The position numbers and the translations under genes are program-made. Below are positions 26,001 through 37,500 of a DNA stretch of 64,000 bases, in pieces. The stretch is taken from contig VXCM01000300.1 in NCBI GenBank assembly GCA_014773175.1, positions 122,665 through 186,664 of the forward strand, written 5' to 3'. Position 1 is the first letter of the stretch, and every line of letters starts with the position of its first letter. The notes beneath the pieces were generated by a model that made no database searches, was not told the origin of the DNA, and saw nothing but the letters and a program-made list of their open reading frames with translations. This stretch comes from Lucifuga dentata. Its lineage: Eukaryota > Chordata > Actinopteri > Ophidiiformes > Bythitidae.

Positions 26001-29000
26001 TTACATGCAAACAGCACCATCTCTGCATCTTTAGCACTGCCTTCAGTGGGGTACGGAGGACCTTTAATATATTTTGATTGCTTTCAAAGTGTGTATGTTG
26101 TTGTGTATTACGCTATATACAATTTCTGTGAATCACGTGAGGGAGCGACATTCACTTTTTTACATGACATTTGAGTTGGATTTATACAATTTTTTCTCTT
26201 GCAAATTTTGCATTTTTAATTTCTATAGCATTTCATTTTTGCAAAATAGTTTAGTTTATTTGTTTTCACTTATATCAAAATAAATTTAAAAAAAAAAGAA
26301 ATTTCAGAAAAGAAAAAGAAAAAGAAAATGTGAGGAAGAGCTGCAAAAAACCCTCAAGGGGCTTGAACAAGGCAGTTCTCCAGTAGATAAATGACAATAT
26401 TTAAATTATAAGACAATTTGAAAAAGGAAAATCAGAAAAATAAAAATAAACAGCAAAGCAAAACAATAAAAGAACATTTGGAATTTCTTGGAATAATACT
26501 GGCAAAATACCAGACTCCAAAGGCAACACACAAAAAAGAGTTTAAAGCGAAAGTCCATTTCGCTTTAAACTCTTTTTTGTGTGTATATACAAAAATAATT
26601 AAACAGAAACAGTAAAGATGTCTTACTTGCTGCAAACAGTTCAGATTGACCCGTTTTCCGTGCCGTTTGATCAGCCTGTCTCTCCGTCCCAGGTAGTACA
26701 ACTGCGAGTCTTTAACCTTCACCCAGTCTCCAGTTGCTCGCATCGTCATGGGGACAACAATGTCTTCATCATCTAGGAGACACACTCTGTCCTTTCCACC
26801 TACACGAAAGATTGGAAAGATTTACACAGATTTTAGTCACCTCAGTATGAGACACATGTGTTGCATATCTGTCACCAAAATCTAACCCACCTATGAACAC
26901 TTGTCCTTCACCCTCTGTGACAATGCAACCATGTTCATCTCTTATTTCCACAACTGTGTCCATCAGAGTGGTCCCAAGAGGCACAGAGGTCTGTAAAGAT
27001 CTGTAATGTTCAATGATGATGTAAAGATGTATTAACCACACATCTGGACAGATGCTTATTTGCAGTTGTTAAAGAGAAAATCCAAACAGGAAACACTCAC
27101 AGGACATCAGACTGCAATAGAGCTTCAGGGATTTTGTAACAGCAGGCCCAGCATGAAACCTCAGTAATACCATAAATATTATAGATGTTTGTTTTGTTGT
27201 TCTCATGTCTCCAGCTTCTCAGCAGAGCTGGTGACGGACAGGCCTCTCCACCCAGAGCCAAAACACGCAATGAAGAGCCAGCAGACAACACCTCCTGTTT
27301 TAAAATATGGCACCCGAATCGGCCAAGCAGGGTCGGTGTCACCTGTGAAAATAAGAAAATACATCATCAAACTAAAAGAAATGATTATCTTTAGACTCCA
27401 GCTGTGATTTTCGTCTCTAAGGATAAGTTATCTGAGCCAAACATTTACCTGTAACACAGTCGTTTTGTGATTCTTGAACAGCAGCTGAGCCAATCGTTTG
27501 GGCATTTTCTTGATCACAGCGGGGACAATGAGGAGCTGAGCCCCTGACGATAAGGCCAGGAAAATCTCCACCACAGAAGGGTCAAAGGTTAAAGGGGAGG
27601 CAAGGAAAACCACATCGTCTGCATTCATTTGGAACAAAGACCTGAGCACAAAGGGTGCTATTCATCAATAACAACTTCCAGTGCATTTAAATCAAGATAA
27701 TAATGATGATCTTGAGAAAGCAGCAGCGACAAAAAGGTATAAGTACTGACCTAAGGTGCAGTATATTGGGTACGATACACTTGTGTGGTACCCTCACAAT
27801 CTTTGGAAGGCCTGTTGTTCCAGATGTGTGTAGCACATATGCCAAATCTGCCTGTCCAGTGTTATTTACCACAGCGATGGAAGCGGAGAGATGGAGGTCA
27901 TCCACAATCCTGACTTCATTTTCTTCTGCTCCTTGGTTGTGTGCAGCAATTGGCAGTGGCTTCACCTGAATCAGGGTTAACTTGTATCTGGGCAACATCT
28001 CACATAGATCCACACTCATGTAACTGATGAGAGATGTCTGGAATTGCTTGATGGGAAAGAGAATAAAGGAAAATATATTCTAACATGGACAAACAGAGAA
28101 GACATCAATGCATTACAAATATGTGTTAATATTGAAAAAACTAAAGCTATGATCTATGATCTGGTAAACAACAGGAGTGGTGCTAGGGGTGGGCTTACAG
28201 GGCTTAAGCCCTGGATGTTTTCCACAAAGCCCCAAATCTTTTTTGTAATTAGTGTGTTTTGAATTTTCTGTAGCGTTTTTGCAGTTACCCAAATTCATCT
28301 CCAAGGTGGAACCACAGTGTTGTGAACAGATCAGTCGGACCGATTTGGTGGACGGAACAGACATAACACACCATAAAGCTCCACTGTTTAGATCATTGTA
28401 AAGGTTTTTGTTTTAAAACATTTTAAACTTCATATAACTTTTTAAAAGATGTAACATGATTTGTTACATTTTTTTAAGCATTTCTCAAAATTTATATTTA
28501 GCTTTGGTAGATGTAAAATAGCTTTGAACTGGGCTAAGATCTGGGCTAAGCCCTGGATCTCCACTTACTCTAGATCCGCCCCTGGTAAACAATATATTAA
28601 AATCTGCCCCAAATTATGATGTTCCATATACTAAATCCCTCATAATTTCTCCTGCTATTTTGTTTTACAGTGACAGTAATAATTACAAATTTTAACCTGG
28701 AGCAGTTCAGTCTGCACAGCACAGTAGTGGATGCCATTCTGTCTCATGATGCGGGCAGAAAGAAACCCTGGAGCATCTGGATCCAGTGGTACGTAGGCTG
28801 CAGGTGACTGGAGGATCCTAACAAACAAAACATAAGATGATCAACCAACCTTCCTAATATGGATATTAATGATTTCACGTGTCTGATATGACAGACAGCT
28901 CACCCCAGAATCCAGACGGGTAAATACAAATCAGCATGGCAATAAAGCGCGATCAGGCTGTTATGAAGAAAACAGTTCGTCCGTAGAACATGAGATAATT

Positions 29001-29157
29001 CGTTTACAAGTGCAACAACATCACTGTATAGCAGAGACACAGAGTTCCCAGACACGGAGCCGCAGTCATGTGTCACCGCCACTCTGGAAGCGTGCAGAGA
29101 GGCAGCGGCAGCTACAAGTTCCTGCAGTGTCCTGGAATCCATGGGTGACCTGTTCAT
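23004..29157 (-). CDS. aasdh: AASDH (ACSF4, beta-alanine-activating enzyme)
   Basis: The protein belongs to the adenylate-forming family and joins an adenylation domain, a phosphopantetheine carrier and a PQQ-type beta-propeller. Fourteen exons: 29157-28904, 28817-28697, 28046-27751, 27641-27449, 27342-27101, 27000-26891, 26799-26627, 25618-25291, 25184-25066, 24967-24190, 24101-23938, 23830-23705, 23608-23477, 23399-23004. Sum 3432 bases, 1143 residues (human about 1098). AMP-binding motif HTSGTTGLPK lies near residue 205, followed by YGITEV, TGDWVKVKD and the A10-type lysine in SPHGKVD. The carrier serine is about residue 636 (FSGGDSL). From about residue 780 on, propeller blades repeat motifs such as VFIGSHSHRMQAIDL and VIVGSHDGHVYALNP. 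The start may be Met at 29157 or at 29142 (MDSRTLQELV, nearer the human start). The gene is divergent from hjurp and convergent with cracd. Confidence 0.95.
26526..26584. repeat. Perfect 27-bp inverted repeat with 5-nt loop
   Basis: The left arm at 26526-26552 and the right arm at 26558-26584 are exact reverse complements (core AAAGAGTTTAAAGCGAAA), with the loop GTCCA. It lies in aasdh intron 7, about 43 bases from the end of exon 7 (26627). No N is present at the centre. Confidence 0.9.
28172..28584. mobile_element. hAT-type MITE with perfect 8-bp target duplication
   Basis: The element begins CAGGAGTGGTGCTAGGGG and ends TCTAGATCCGCCCCTG, which are imperfect terminal inverted repeats (CAGGRGYGG...). 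It is flanked on both sides by the 8-mer GTAAACAA (28164-28171 and 28585-28592). An 8-bp target duplication with CAGG...CCTG ends is the signature of a hAT insertion. It has no coding capacity. It sits in aasdh intron 2. Confidence 0.85.
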
Positions 29158-29736
29158 TCCATCTATTCTGAGAAACAATTTATAATAAAACCATTATTCT
29201 ATATTAATAAATTATGATCGAGAACATTTTCATATTTAGGCAGACCCATGTTATTACGATTGTTTGTCGCGTGTAGATGACACAACACACGAAAACATTA
29301 CGTCGCATCAATGCTGCAGTTGGGTGCACAGCATACGGTCGTTAATCTCAGCATCATAAACTCCGACATCATTCCGATTAGTTATGGTTGCGATAATATG
29401 TGTTGATGTCTTTAATGTGTATGCTCCAAATGTTGCTGCACAGAAACACATTAGAAGTGCAAAACTTTGACGCCTTCCATAGTATTTCGTTTTGTTGGGT
29501 CTTCCCATTGCTTTTTTGTTTTTTTTAATTTCATCTTTTTTTTTTTTTGTCATAGAACTGAAATTCCCCAGGTACAGCGAAGGCACCACATTCCTCCCGT
29601 CCAATCATCGCTCACTGTTTCGAGGCAGAAATTTTGAACCGAAGTGCGCCTTTCTTTCTTAACGACCGAACTGCAGCTCGATGTTCTAAGACACTTTTTG
29701 CTTTCAGCATTTAGTAAACGTCACTTCTATTTGCAA
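29158..29736. promoter_or_regulatory. Bidirectional promoter between aasdh and hjurp
   Basis: The aasdh start (29157, minus) and the hjurp start (29737, plus) face away from each other with 579 bases between them. A CCAAT box is at 29601-29605 and a TTTGAA (CHR-like) element at 29633-29638 on the plus strand, about 100 bases before the hjurp ATG. CCAAT plus a downstream CHR is the arrangement of genes expressed in G2/M. The aasdh mRNA appears to have a 5' UTR intron, since a splice acceptor lies a few bases upstream of the candidate start. Confidence 0.55.
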
Positions 29737-30034
29737 ATGGACAACGTGGACGAGGACCTTAAAATGAAATTTTACGAAAATGGACTTATCTTCAAGAAGA
29801 CACTGGAACAAATCATCGAAAAGGTGTGTGAATGTTATTTGAAGCAGTCGAGGCGCAGCTACGTTTGTACATAAATGTGGGTCTCTTCATAGCTGCTAGC
29901 TAAAAGTAAGTATTCGGTATAAATGAGGTGTATTCTGTTTTCATGTTTTCAACAGTATTCAAAGCTGCAGTATCAAGATCGAGGGATAGACGTGGACCTA
30001 GAGACAACAAAAATGCGAGGTCAGTTAACGCTAC

Positions 30035-30098
<64 letters not shown>

Positions 30099-31359
30099 GT
30101 TTCAGCTCCAAAGCAGAAGTGCTTATGTGCAACAGGGGTCAGAAATAAAAAATAAAACACAACGTGCTGGCTTTCCAAAACAATCAAGTATACATAATTC
30201 ATAAATTGTAGTTTTGTGCGTATGCTTAAACGGTAGTTGTGCCTGTAAATTGGTTTCATTCTGTCCCCTCTGTCTTCTTGCATGATGAAGAGATGAAACA
30301 TTACATGAAGCTGTCAAAAAAGAAGCTGACGGAGTTGGATTCAAAGGTTTGGCTATTTATGATCAAATACATCTGACGCACAAAACGCAAAATACAACAA
30401 TAACACTATTACAGACTGGTACCTGCTTGTGTTTTACATTCATGTGGGAAATGACCCCTCTGTAAGCCATTACAGTTTTAACAGTTTCAATAGAATGCTG
30501 TTTTGATTTTGTATTTTCAATGTAGATGTGAAATGACAATAACTATCATTCACACCAAATGAAAGATTAGACTGATGTTTTCTGATCAATTAAATGTCAA
30601 AAAACAATTTAAAAATGCCTATCACAATGCATTTTTTTTTAGAAGTTTTTAGATGGCCTATTTTGAGAAACTAGAATCAGATACTGTTTGGCTTTTTACT
30701 TGATAAGTCACAAATGATGACATACTGTGTAAGGAGTTGATTTTCTGTCAACTATTTTGATTAACTATCTTGAGTCCATTGTAAATTATTATGCTCCAGT
30801 CCTCCAGCAACTGAGCTTAAAGGTGTGGTCATGAATTAAAAAACAAAAAACAAAAATAGAACCCAACTTATTTATTTTTGTCACTTTGTCACTGAATTCT
30901 GGAATAAATATGACATCACTGTGCAGCTTTTACAATGAAAACATGTTGTCTTTTCCTCAGAGCCTGATGGATTTGAGAGAGCAGTCACTAAGAGGTCAGT
31001 ATCTGTAACACCTGATAGCTATGGTGATGTTTATTATCGTGCTCTGTATATTTCATCTAAAGCAATTATTTTAATATTTCTTCCACCACAGCCCAGGACA
31101 TCACAAGCAACACACAGGTAAATGTACTTAATGATGTTACGGTGTTATCTCAGTTACCTCGTGTATCTTTTCCATAATTCTTTTAGTTTATTTTCAACAG
31201 GTGTACTTATCACATGAAGATGATGCAGCTGATGAATCTTGTATGTCCAGTACACATTTTGGTGTGCAGGATGATGGTGAGAGTAACAAGCAAACTTAAT
31301 TCATGTCAACAGATATTTAAGTCTTTGTGTAGTTGGAGAAACGTCAATCTAAAAGAAGT

Positions 31360-31398
<39 letters not shown>

Positions 31399-33398
31399 AC
31401 TAACTTGTATTTCTTATGAAAGTAAACTAACTGTGCTTGTCCCTGTGTGTCTCCCGTAGCGATATTTGAAAAAAACAATACTGAGCAGACTGGGAGCTTG
31501 TCAGATGAGAGACAGAGGAACATTTCAGGGGCAGAGCTCCAGCCCGAGGAGGAAGACGAGGAACTGGAAAACTCTCTGAGAAGTCAAGGCATCTCTTTAG
31601 TGGAACTCTACCCTAGCATTATCAGCCAAATAGGGCAGGCCTGGCATCGACAGGAAGTCTACAACGCTGCCGACTCGGTGCGGAGGAGGTACCGCAGATG
31701 GCGATGTCTGCCTAGCAGAAGCAACCTCAATCGCACCTTTGATGTCCCACTGAGAGATGCGAATGCCAAACCAAAAAAGATGAACAGCAAAGCCACGTCA
31801 AAGAAGACCTTCACTCGTTCTCCAAAAAGGAAACTCCCAGAAACACTCGTCAAACGCACTGAAACTGCTCCGCAAGTAACCAATCTGCAGGGCTGGCAAG
31901 CAGGGCAGTGGTCTCCTGACAAGAAGCAAGGTTCTCTGAGAAGAGGTCAGCATCAGCCTGTCCTGGTGATGGACTTCTCTTGTATCAATTCATCTGAGCT
32001 GGAGAATTCTAAGCTAGGAGATGTCTCAACAGAGCAGACCTTTACTGTGCCTGAAGTTTCCCTTCTTTCTACCTCCTCACAGCCGATAGAACAGCCCTCT
32101 GCATTCATTGTCAGTCCCACATGGCCTTGGTATCCCACCTTGAAAGCGTCTGTGGACTCCCCTTTGAAGCCTAACTGGTTTTCTCAGTCCCCACGCACAG
32201 TGCAGAAGCCCAGGTATCCCATCTATGCCTTAGAAACCTCTGCTGTCACAGGAGATCCCTCCATCCACAACTCCCCAGTCAGACAAAGTCCCTTAAAAAC
32301 ACACCTGATGCTCAGGGATCACGCCGGATCGCCTCATGCTTTACCCAGAAGCCCCAAGCCAGAGTCTGCAGGAAGCTGTTGTAAAAAGTTGAGGAAGTCC
32401 AGCCTGATGGCCCCTTTTCTATCCTCTCCTCTGTCCTCTTCTCGACAAAATCCTACTGTGTTCCCAAGGAGGCTTTTTCCTCAAGACTCCTACCATTTAT
32501 TCATGTCACAATTGCACTCACCACAGACAGCCTCAGCGTCCAGTCATCACAGGCCCAAGCGGCGCCTCTCCTTTGATTCCTCCCGACCAGTGAGCACCAC
32601 CTCTTATTCTCCGAAACAGCTCGAGGACGAGTTCACAAAAGTCTACCACAAGTACGTCTGCCTGGGCAAATCATCTCCCTCCGGCCCTCCTTGCCACATG
32701 TGTGCGAGAAGCTCTCGGGCCAGCAGAGGTCACTCTTCCTCAGTGTTGGCGGCTCTCATCTTGTCTCCCCACCGATCCATGCTAAGGAAGCGCCACAGGA
32801 ACTCGGACTGCAGCANCTCTCATCTTGTCTCCCCACCGATCCATGCTAAGGAAGCGCCACAGGAACTCGGACTGCAGCAGCAGTCCCCTGTGCAAACAAT
32901 CCAGGTACGAGCACTTTGGATACTCCCCAGGATCCAAACGCCAAGCCAAAGAGATGCTCCAGCACCGTCTGTCTCCATCAGGGTTAGAGGCATCTCATTA
33001 TGACCTCCCCCAGATCTGCAGCAAACATGCCACAGCTCAGAGGTTCACCCCCCAGCGGCCTTCACGAGAAGGACAACAGGAAGGCTGGATGTCTAAGGGC
33101 CAACCTGTACATCAGAGTCTTCTGACCTCGGTAAGGGTCCTATGGAAAAGCTTTACCTTGCAGTACCAGATCATTTATTTCCTGTCAGGTTAAATGTTTG
33201 TGACGCTGAATCCTGTGATCCTTGTTTCCTAAGGTAAGGTTTTTTTTTCTACCCTTAACAGGATCGTTTGACAGAGCAAAATGGCAGTGATTTGTTTTCT
33301 TCAAGGTAATGTATTTTTGTGTGTGTGTTTTTTTTAATTCTCACAGCAGGCTCCTTTTAATTCCTCTTCTTTCTCCAACATGTGCAGAAAGTTGCTGA
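29737..33398 (+). CDS. hjurp: Probable Holliday junction recognition protein (HJURP/Scm3-type CENP-A chaperone)
   Basis: HJURP binds CENP-A/H4 and deposits it at centromeres. Proposed exons: 29737-29823, 29956-30019, 30291-30346, 30961-30994, 31092-31117, 31201-31276, 31460-33130, 33262-33305, 33347-33398. About 681 residues remain after removing a 64-base artefact at 32816. Residues 26-50 (IIEKYS, then DRGIDVDLETTKMR) resemble the Scm3 CENP-A-binding motif. Residues about 159-207 (ISLVELY, RRRYRRW, NLNRTF) resemble the HJURP middle domain. Residues about 501-517 (EDEFTKVYHKYVCL) resemble the HJURP C-terminal repeat (human EEFDKLHQKYCL). Between these the chain is Ser/Pro/Lys-rich and probably disordered. 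The last two exons are uncertain, because a different acceptor would change the final residues. An upstream in-frame GTG is not used as a start. Human HJURP lies elsewhere (2q37). Confidence 0.75.
30039..30098. repeat. (CT)n-(CA)n compound microsatellite
   Basis: About 22 CT units run directly into about 8 CA units. The tract lies about 20 bases after the donor of hjurp exon 2, on the intron side. Confidence 0.95.
32753..32879. other. Assembly artefact: 63-base contig overlap written twice
   Basis: Bases 32753-32815 and 32817-32879 are identical around the N at 32816. The unit lies in the large hjurp exon. Dropping one copy plus the N (64 bases) restores a single frame reading RSMLRKRHRNSDCSSSPLCK to the splice donor at 33130, with phase 0 as needed. 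Confidence 0.9.
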
Positions 33399-34578
33399 AT
33401 AGAGATGAAGGCTCCCATGGGAAAGCTCGCCCACATCACTTCATCTGCCACTAGTGGTGAAAATGGTTGATCCTCATTTAATAAAGATGTTTGTGTTAAA
33501 GTGTTTTGAAGGAGTTGGGCAACAAATGTCATGTCATGTTAAACAAAGCACCTCTGTTGAAAATGTGATGACTGTATAGCTAATGGTGGAAACGTGAACA
33601 TCATCAAATGCATAACATTGTTACTTTATCAAAACTGATTTTAGAATCTGCTACCACCAAAGTGGATATGGATACATAATGCAAGTTATTGTAGTCCACC
33701 TCATGTTGTTTTAATAATAGTTTTAACTGCTTTTTATGAATGTTTGATTTTAAGTAACTGCAAAACCCCTTCAATTTGTTTTGGATTGTTGTTTGGATTG
33801 TTATTTCTGTAGCTCAGTGGTGTGTTGCCATCACTGAGGTACTGCATGTTTGTCTTATTAATCTGTTTAGTATTACCTTCAAAATAAACTTATTCTCGTA
33901 ATACTTAAACTCAACTGTGCTATTCTCTGATATGTCAAAACACATTAAAAATATTTTTATTATTGCAGTCTGTTTAACACATTTAGTTTTTCTTTTATTC
34001 ATGGTAAAAAGCATCAGGACCAGGACATTAATGATGTCCATAGAAAGTTTACAACTAAATAAAAAAATGAAGATATCCAGCCATTAGACCCTTCAGGCAG
34101 ATTTATAACTGAGTACAGTGGTTAGTACCGAGTAAACATCTCAACATATCTGATAACGTAAGTTAAGACACTTTTGGTAGCTAGACTTGTGCGTTTACTT
34201 ACATGGTAAATTCTAACAAAAATCCTCCTTGACACAAAGTCTTGGAATGTTAAGATGTGCAAAATGTGTATTCAGACCTGTATGAAAATATATTTACAAG
34301 AGACATCTAAAAGACTTTTAGCAGGAATATCGCAGAGTAGAGGAAAAAAAAAAAAAAANGAAAAAAAAAAAAAACACTGGTGTATTCATTACATTCGTCT
34401 GTCCCAGATAGCAGTGCTTGATAAGAGGCATTTCTTGGTTTCATTCTTGAGAAATCGCAAAAATAACAAGGATCGGCTGTGGAGCTCAGGAAAATACGGA
34501 TGCTTGCAGTAAATCCACAGTGCTGTTGCTGCTGCAGTTAGATGTCTCGTGGCCGGCGGTGGTGTGTTGGCACAGCAA
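33399..34578. other. hjurp 3' UTR and ppat 3' UTR, convergent genes
   Basis: No protein-coding exon seen. The hjurp 3' UTR carries an AATAAA at 33480-33485. The ppat 3' UTR enters from the right; TTTATT on the plus strand near 33992 could be its polyadenylation signal. A poly-A tract with an N at 34359 is present. Confidence 0.5.
33480..33485 (+). promoter_or_regulatory. Polyadenylation signal AATAAA, hjurp
   Basis: Canonical hexamer about 80 bases after the proposed hjurp stop codon. Confidence 0.55.
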
Positions 34579-37500
34579 TTACCACTCAAGCTCTACTGGA
34601 TATTTCCCAGTCAGACAGGCAGTGCAGTGGCCGACTCTCCTGCCGGGCTTGTTACTAGAAGTGATCATCTTATCCTTCTCTTGGATGAAGTCAATTCCCT
34701 CCTGAACAGCTGATACCAGGCCTTCCACAGTCAAATACTGAACGCTGTCAGCACCTGCACAACAGGTAGAGTGTTTACTGATGTGTAGTGAACAAACCAA
34801 GGACATGATAAGGCACTTTAAGTCAGGAAATGCTTAAACGATTAAATTTGTCCTGGCACAGTGTATATGAGCTTTGTTATAAGGCTTTGGCAACAAAAAA
34901 AAAAACATTCTGAGCAGTAGGCTGGAATTGTGTAATGGTTAGCCTCAGTTTATGAAACTTAAGAAATCTACTTCACTTTGCAAAAGTCAGAACAGAAGAA
35001 TTTGAGGGATTTGAAAATATCTTCTTAAGTTTTGTTTTCTAAAAGTTGGTGTTTTCTTTGAAAACTGAGAATCAAATGTAAATGCAAATAAAAAAATGTA
35101 CAAATTATCACATGAAAAGAGACAAACTGGGGTTACTGTGTCTGCAACACCATGTCTCAGCAACAACACCGTGTCTGTTAGTACTGGTACTTACCAATAT
35201 ATCCAGCAATATCCTGAAATTCTGGTTTGTTGGCAATGAGCTCTTCCTTGGTGGGAATGTTTATGCCCATGTAACAAGGGAACCTGATAGGTGGAGAGGC
35301 GACTCTGATGTGGACCTGTCACAGAGGAATTACAGATCAGTACTCTCAAGTCATCCTGCCACAAAGACCAATGTCAGACATTTGACTGGTTGAAAGTGAT
35401 GACTGGCACATTTATGGTTACAGGGGATGTTAAGTAAAATTCATCGAGGGTGTGAAAATTTGAAGGGGGGGNGGGGGGGGGGGGGGAAGAGCAAAAAGTC
35501 TGTCAGATAAACAGCACCCTAACCCTGCACAAAAATGTGCCCACGTGTGCAGTATCCATGACAATTTGCCAAGCTCCATTCAACAAACCTCTGTTGCCCC
35601 TGCTTCCTTCAGCAGCCGTATTATTGGTGAGATGGTGTTGCCCCTGACAATAGAGTCATCAATTAGCACCACTCGTTTCCCAGCAAAGTTGTCTGTCAGT
35701 GCCCCAAACTTCTTGGCAACTCCTAACTGCCTCAAACGGGTGTTCGGTTGAATGAATGTTCTCCCAACGTAGCGGTTCTTGCACAAAACCTCTATGTAGG
35801 GCAGCCCAGACTGCAAGAAGAGGACAAGAGGAGGCCAGTTTAGGAGGGTAGAGGCCTGTTAGGAGACTTGTTTATTTCCAGCGTGTACTGCAGACAGACC
35901 TGCTGAGCGTATCCCAGAGCAGCAGGCGTTGCAGATTCTGGCACAGTGCTGACCACGTCTGCGTCTGTTGGAGCCTCGATGGCTAACTGCCGGCCGCAGC
36001 GCTGCCTGACAGTGTAGACCATCTGCCCTGTAACGCAACAAAGTACAACATGTGTATATACATATGTGTAACATGCTTACACTTTAATTGTAAGAGATCT
36101 ACAGGGATGACAGTATTAAAAAAAAAAAAAAAAAAAAAACACAGATTAGAAAAGATAACTAGGACTGAATCAATTAAAAAAAAATTAACTAATCGCACAG
36201 ATTTCTGTGATTAATCGTGATTAATTGCAGAAACTTGTAATTATACATTTAATCACCAAATTAATGTAGATTAATTCCCTGTTAAAAATCCTTGTTTACT
36301 GTATATGCTTTATAATATCTTTATAACATCTCAGACCTCTTACAGTCCTATATCTTCAAGAGATCCCTTAGGTCTTCAGGTCAGAGGTTACTGGAGGTGC
36401 CCCGTACCTGTTTGAGGACTCGTGGAAATCGTGCTTTTCAAGTGGTTGCTCCTAAACTGTGGAATGAGCTCCTATCCTCCCTCCACTCCATTGATTCTGA
36501 GGTCGCTTTTAAAAGGCAGCTAAAGACTTTCTTTAGCTTGGATAGTATTTTAAATCTGTGGTATTGATGGTCTGTATTTCTATGAATTTTCATTTGTTTT
36601 GTTTGTTTTATGTTACTCATTTTTTTTTTTATCTGTGAAGCACTTTGTGACTTTTGTCTATACAGGGCTATATAAATAAATTTTACTTACTTACTATTAA
36701 ACTGTTTCTTTAGTTTGTCACAGAAATAAGAAGCTCCACAACTTAATTTATTTTATCTTAAAGGAGTAACTTCACTTTATAATAGATCCATTGCATTTAT
36801 TTTATTTATTTTGGGCTAACTAACACTTTCATTGAGTTCAGAGAAGAAACTACCTTGGTTGACATGTTAAAAGATGTTTTCATGTTATTCATGGCTTCAG
36901 CCACAAGGTGGCATGTCAAGGTTGACATGTTCTTGTAAGGAAAATCATCTTATTCTGAAAATCTGACTTTGTTCAAGGGAAAGTCCTTCTTATTCTGAAA
37001 AGACTGAATCCTGTTTTTGTTGAGTTATTTAACCTTAGCTTGAATGTATCAGGTGCAGATACGGAGAAAAACGCAACGCAGTAAAGCTAAAGTGAGACTA
37101 AAAAGCTGTGAGGTTATTTTTGTTGTTTCTATGTTTTTGATTAATAAAGTTACATCTGAAAACGACACGTTGGTGAGCAACTGAGTTTGTGTGTGGTTTC
37201 AACAAGAGCCATCTGGTAACTTTTTAAAACAGAATTTTCCATCTAAAAGTCTTATCTTTTTCTTTCTCCATAATTAGTGTGAGCATATAACGTTAGCCAT
37301 AGGAAGTGGGGGAAAAACGAAAACATTAGCATAGCTTCAGGAAGTGAAAAAACGGATACGTTAATAGCATTATTTTTTGTTTAACGCGTTAAACATCCAT
37401 ATTAATTGTAAAAATTAATGCATTAATTTTCCAAGCCCTAATAATAATGCATACCCACTAACACATTTCTTACCTTCAAATATAGAGTCTGGTCTGGCAA

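Noticed and set aside
29308..29604. 98-codon minus-strand frame upstream of aasdh
   Set aside because: It lies in the divergent promoter and includes a Lys-rich stretch from a poly-T tract; it is not in phase with aasdh exon 1 and shows no similarity to it.
32825..33193. Separate 122-codon gene overlapping the end of hjurp
   Set aside because: It is the true hjurp frame after the duplicated overlap at 32816.
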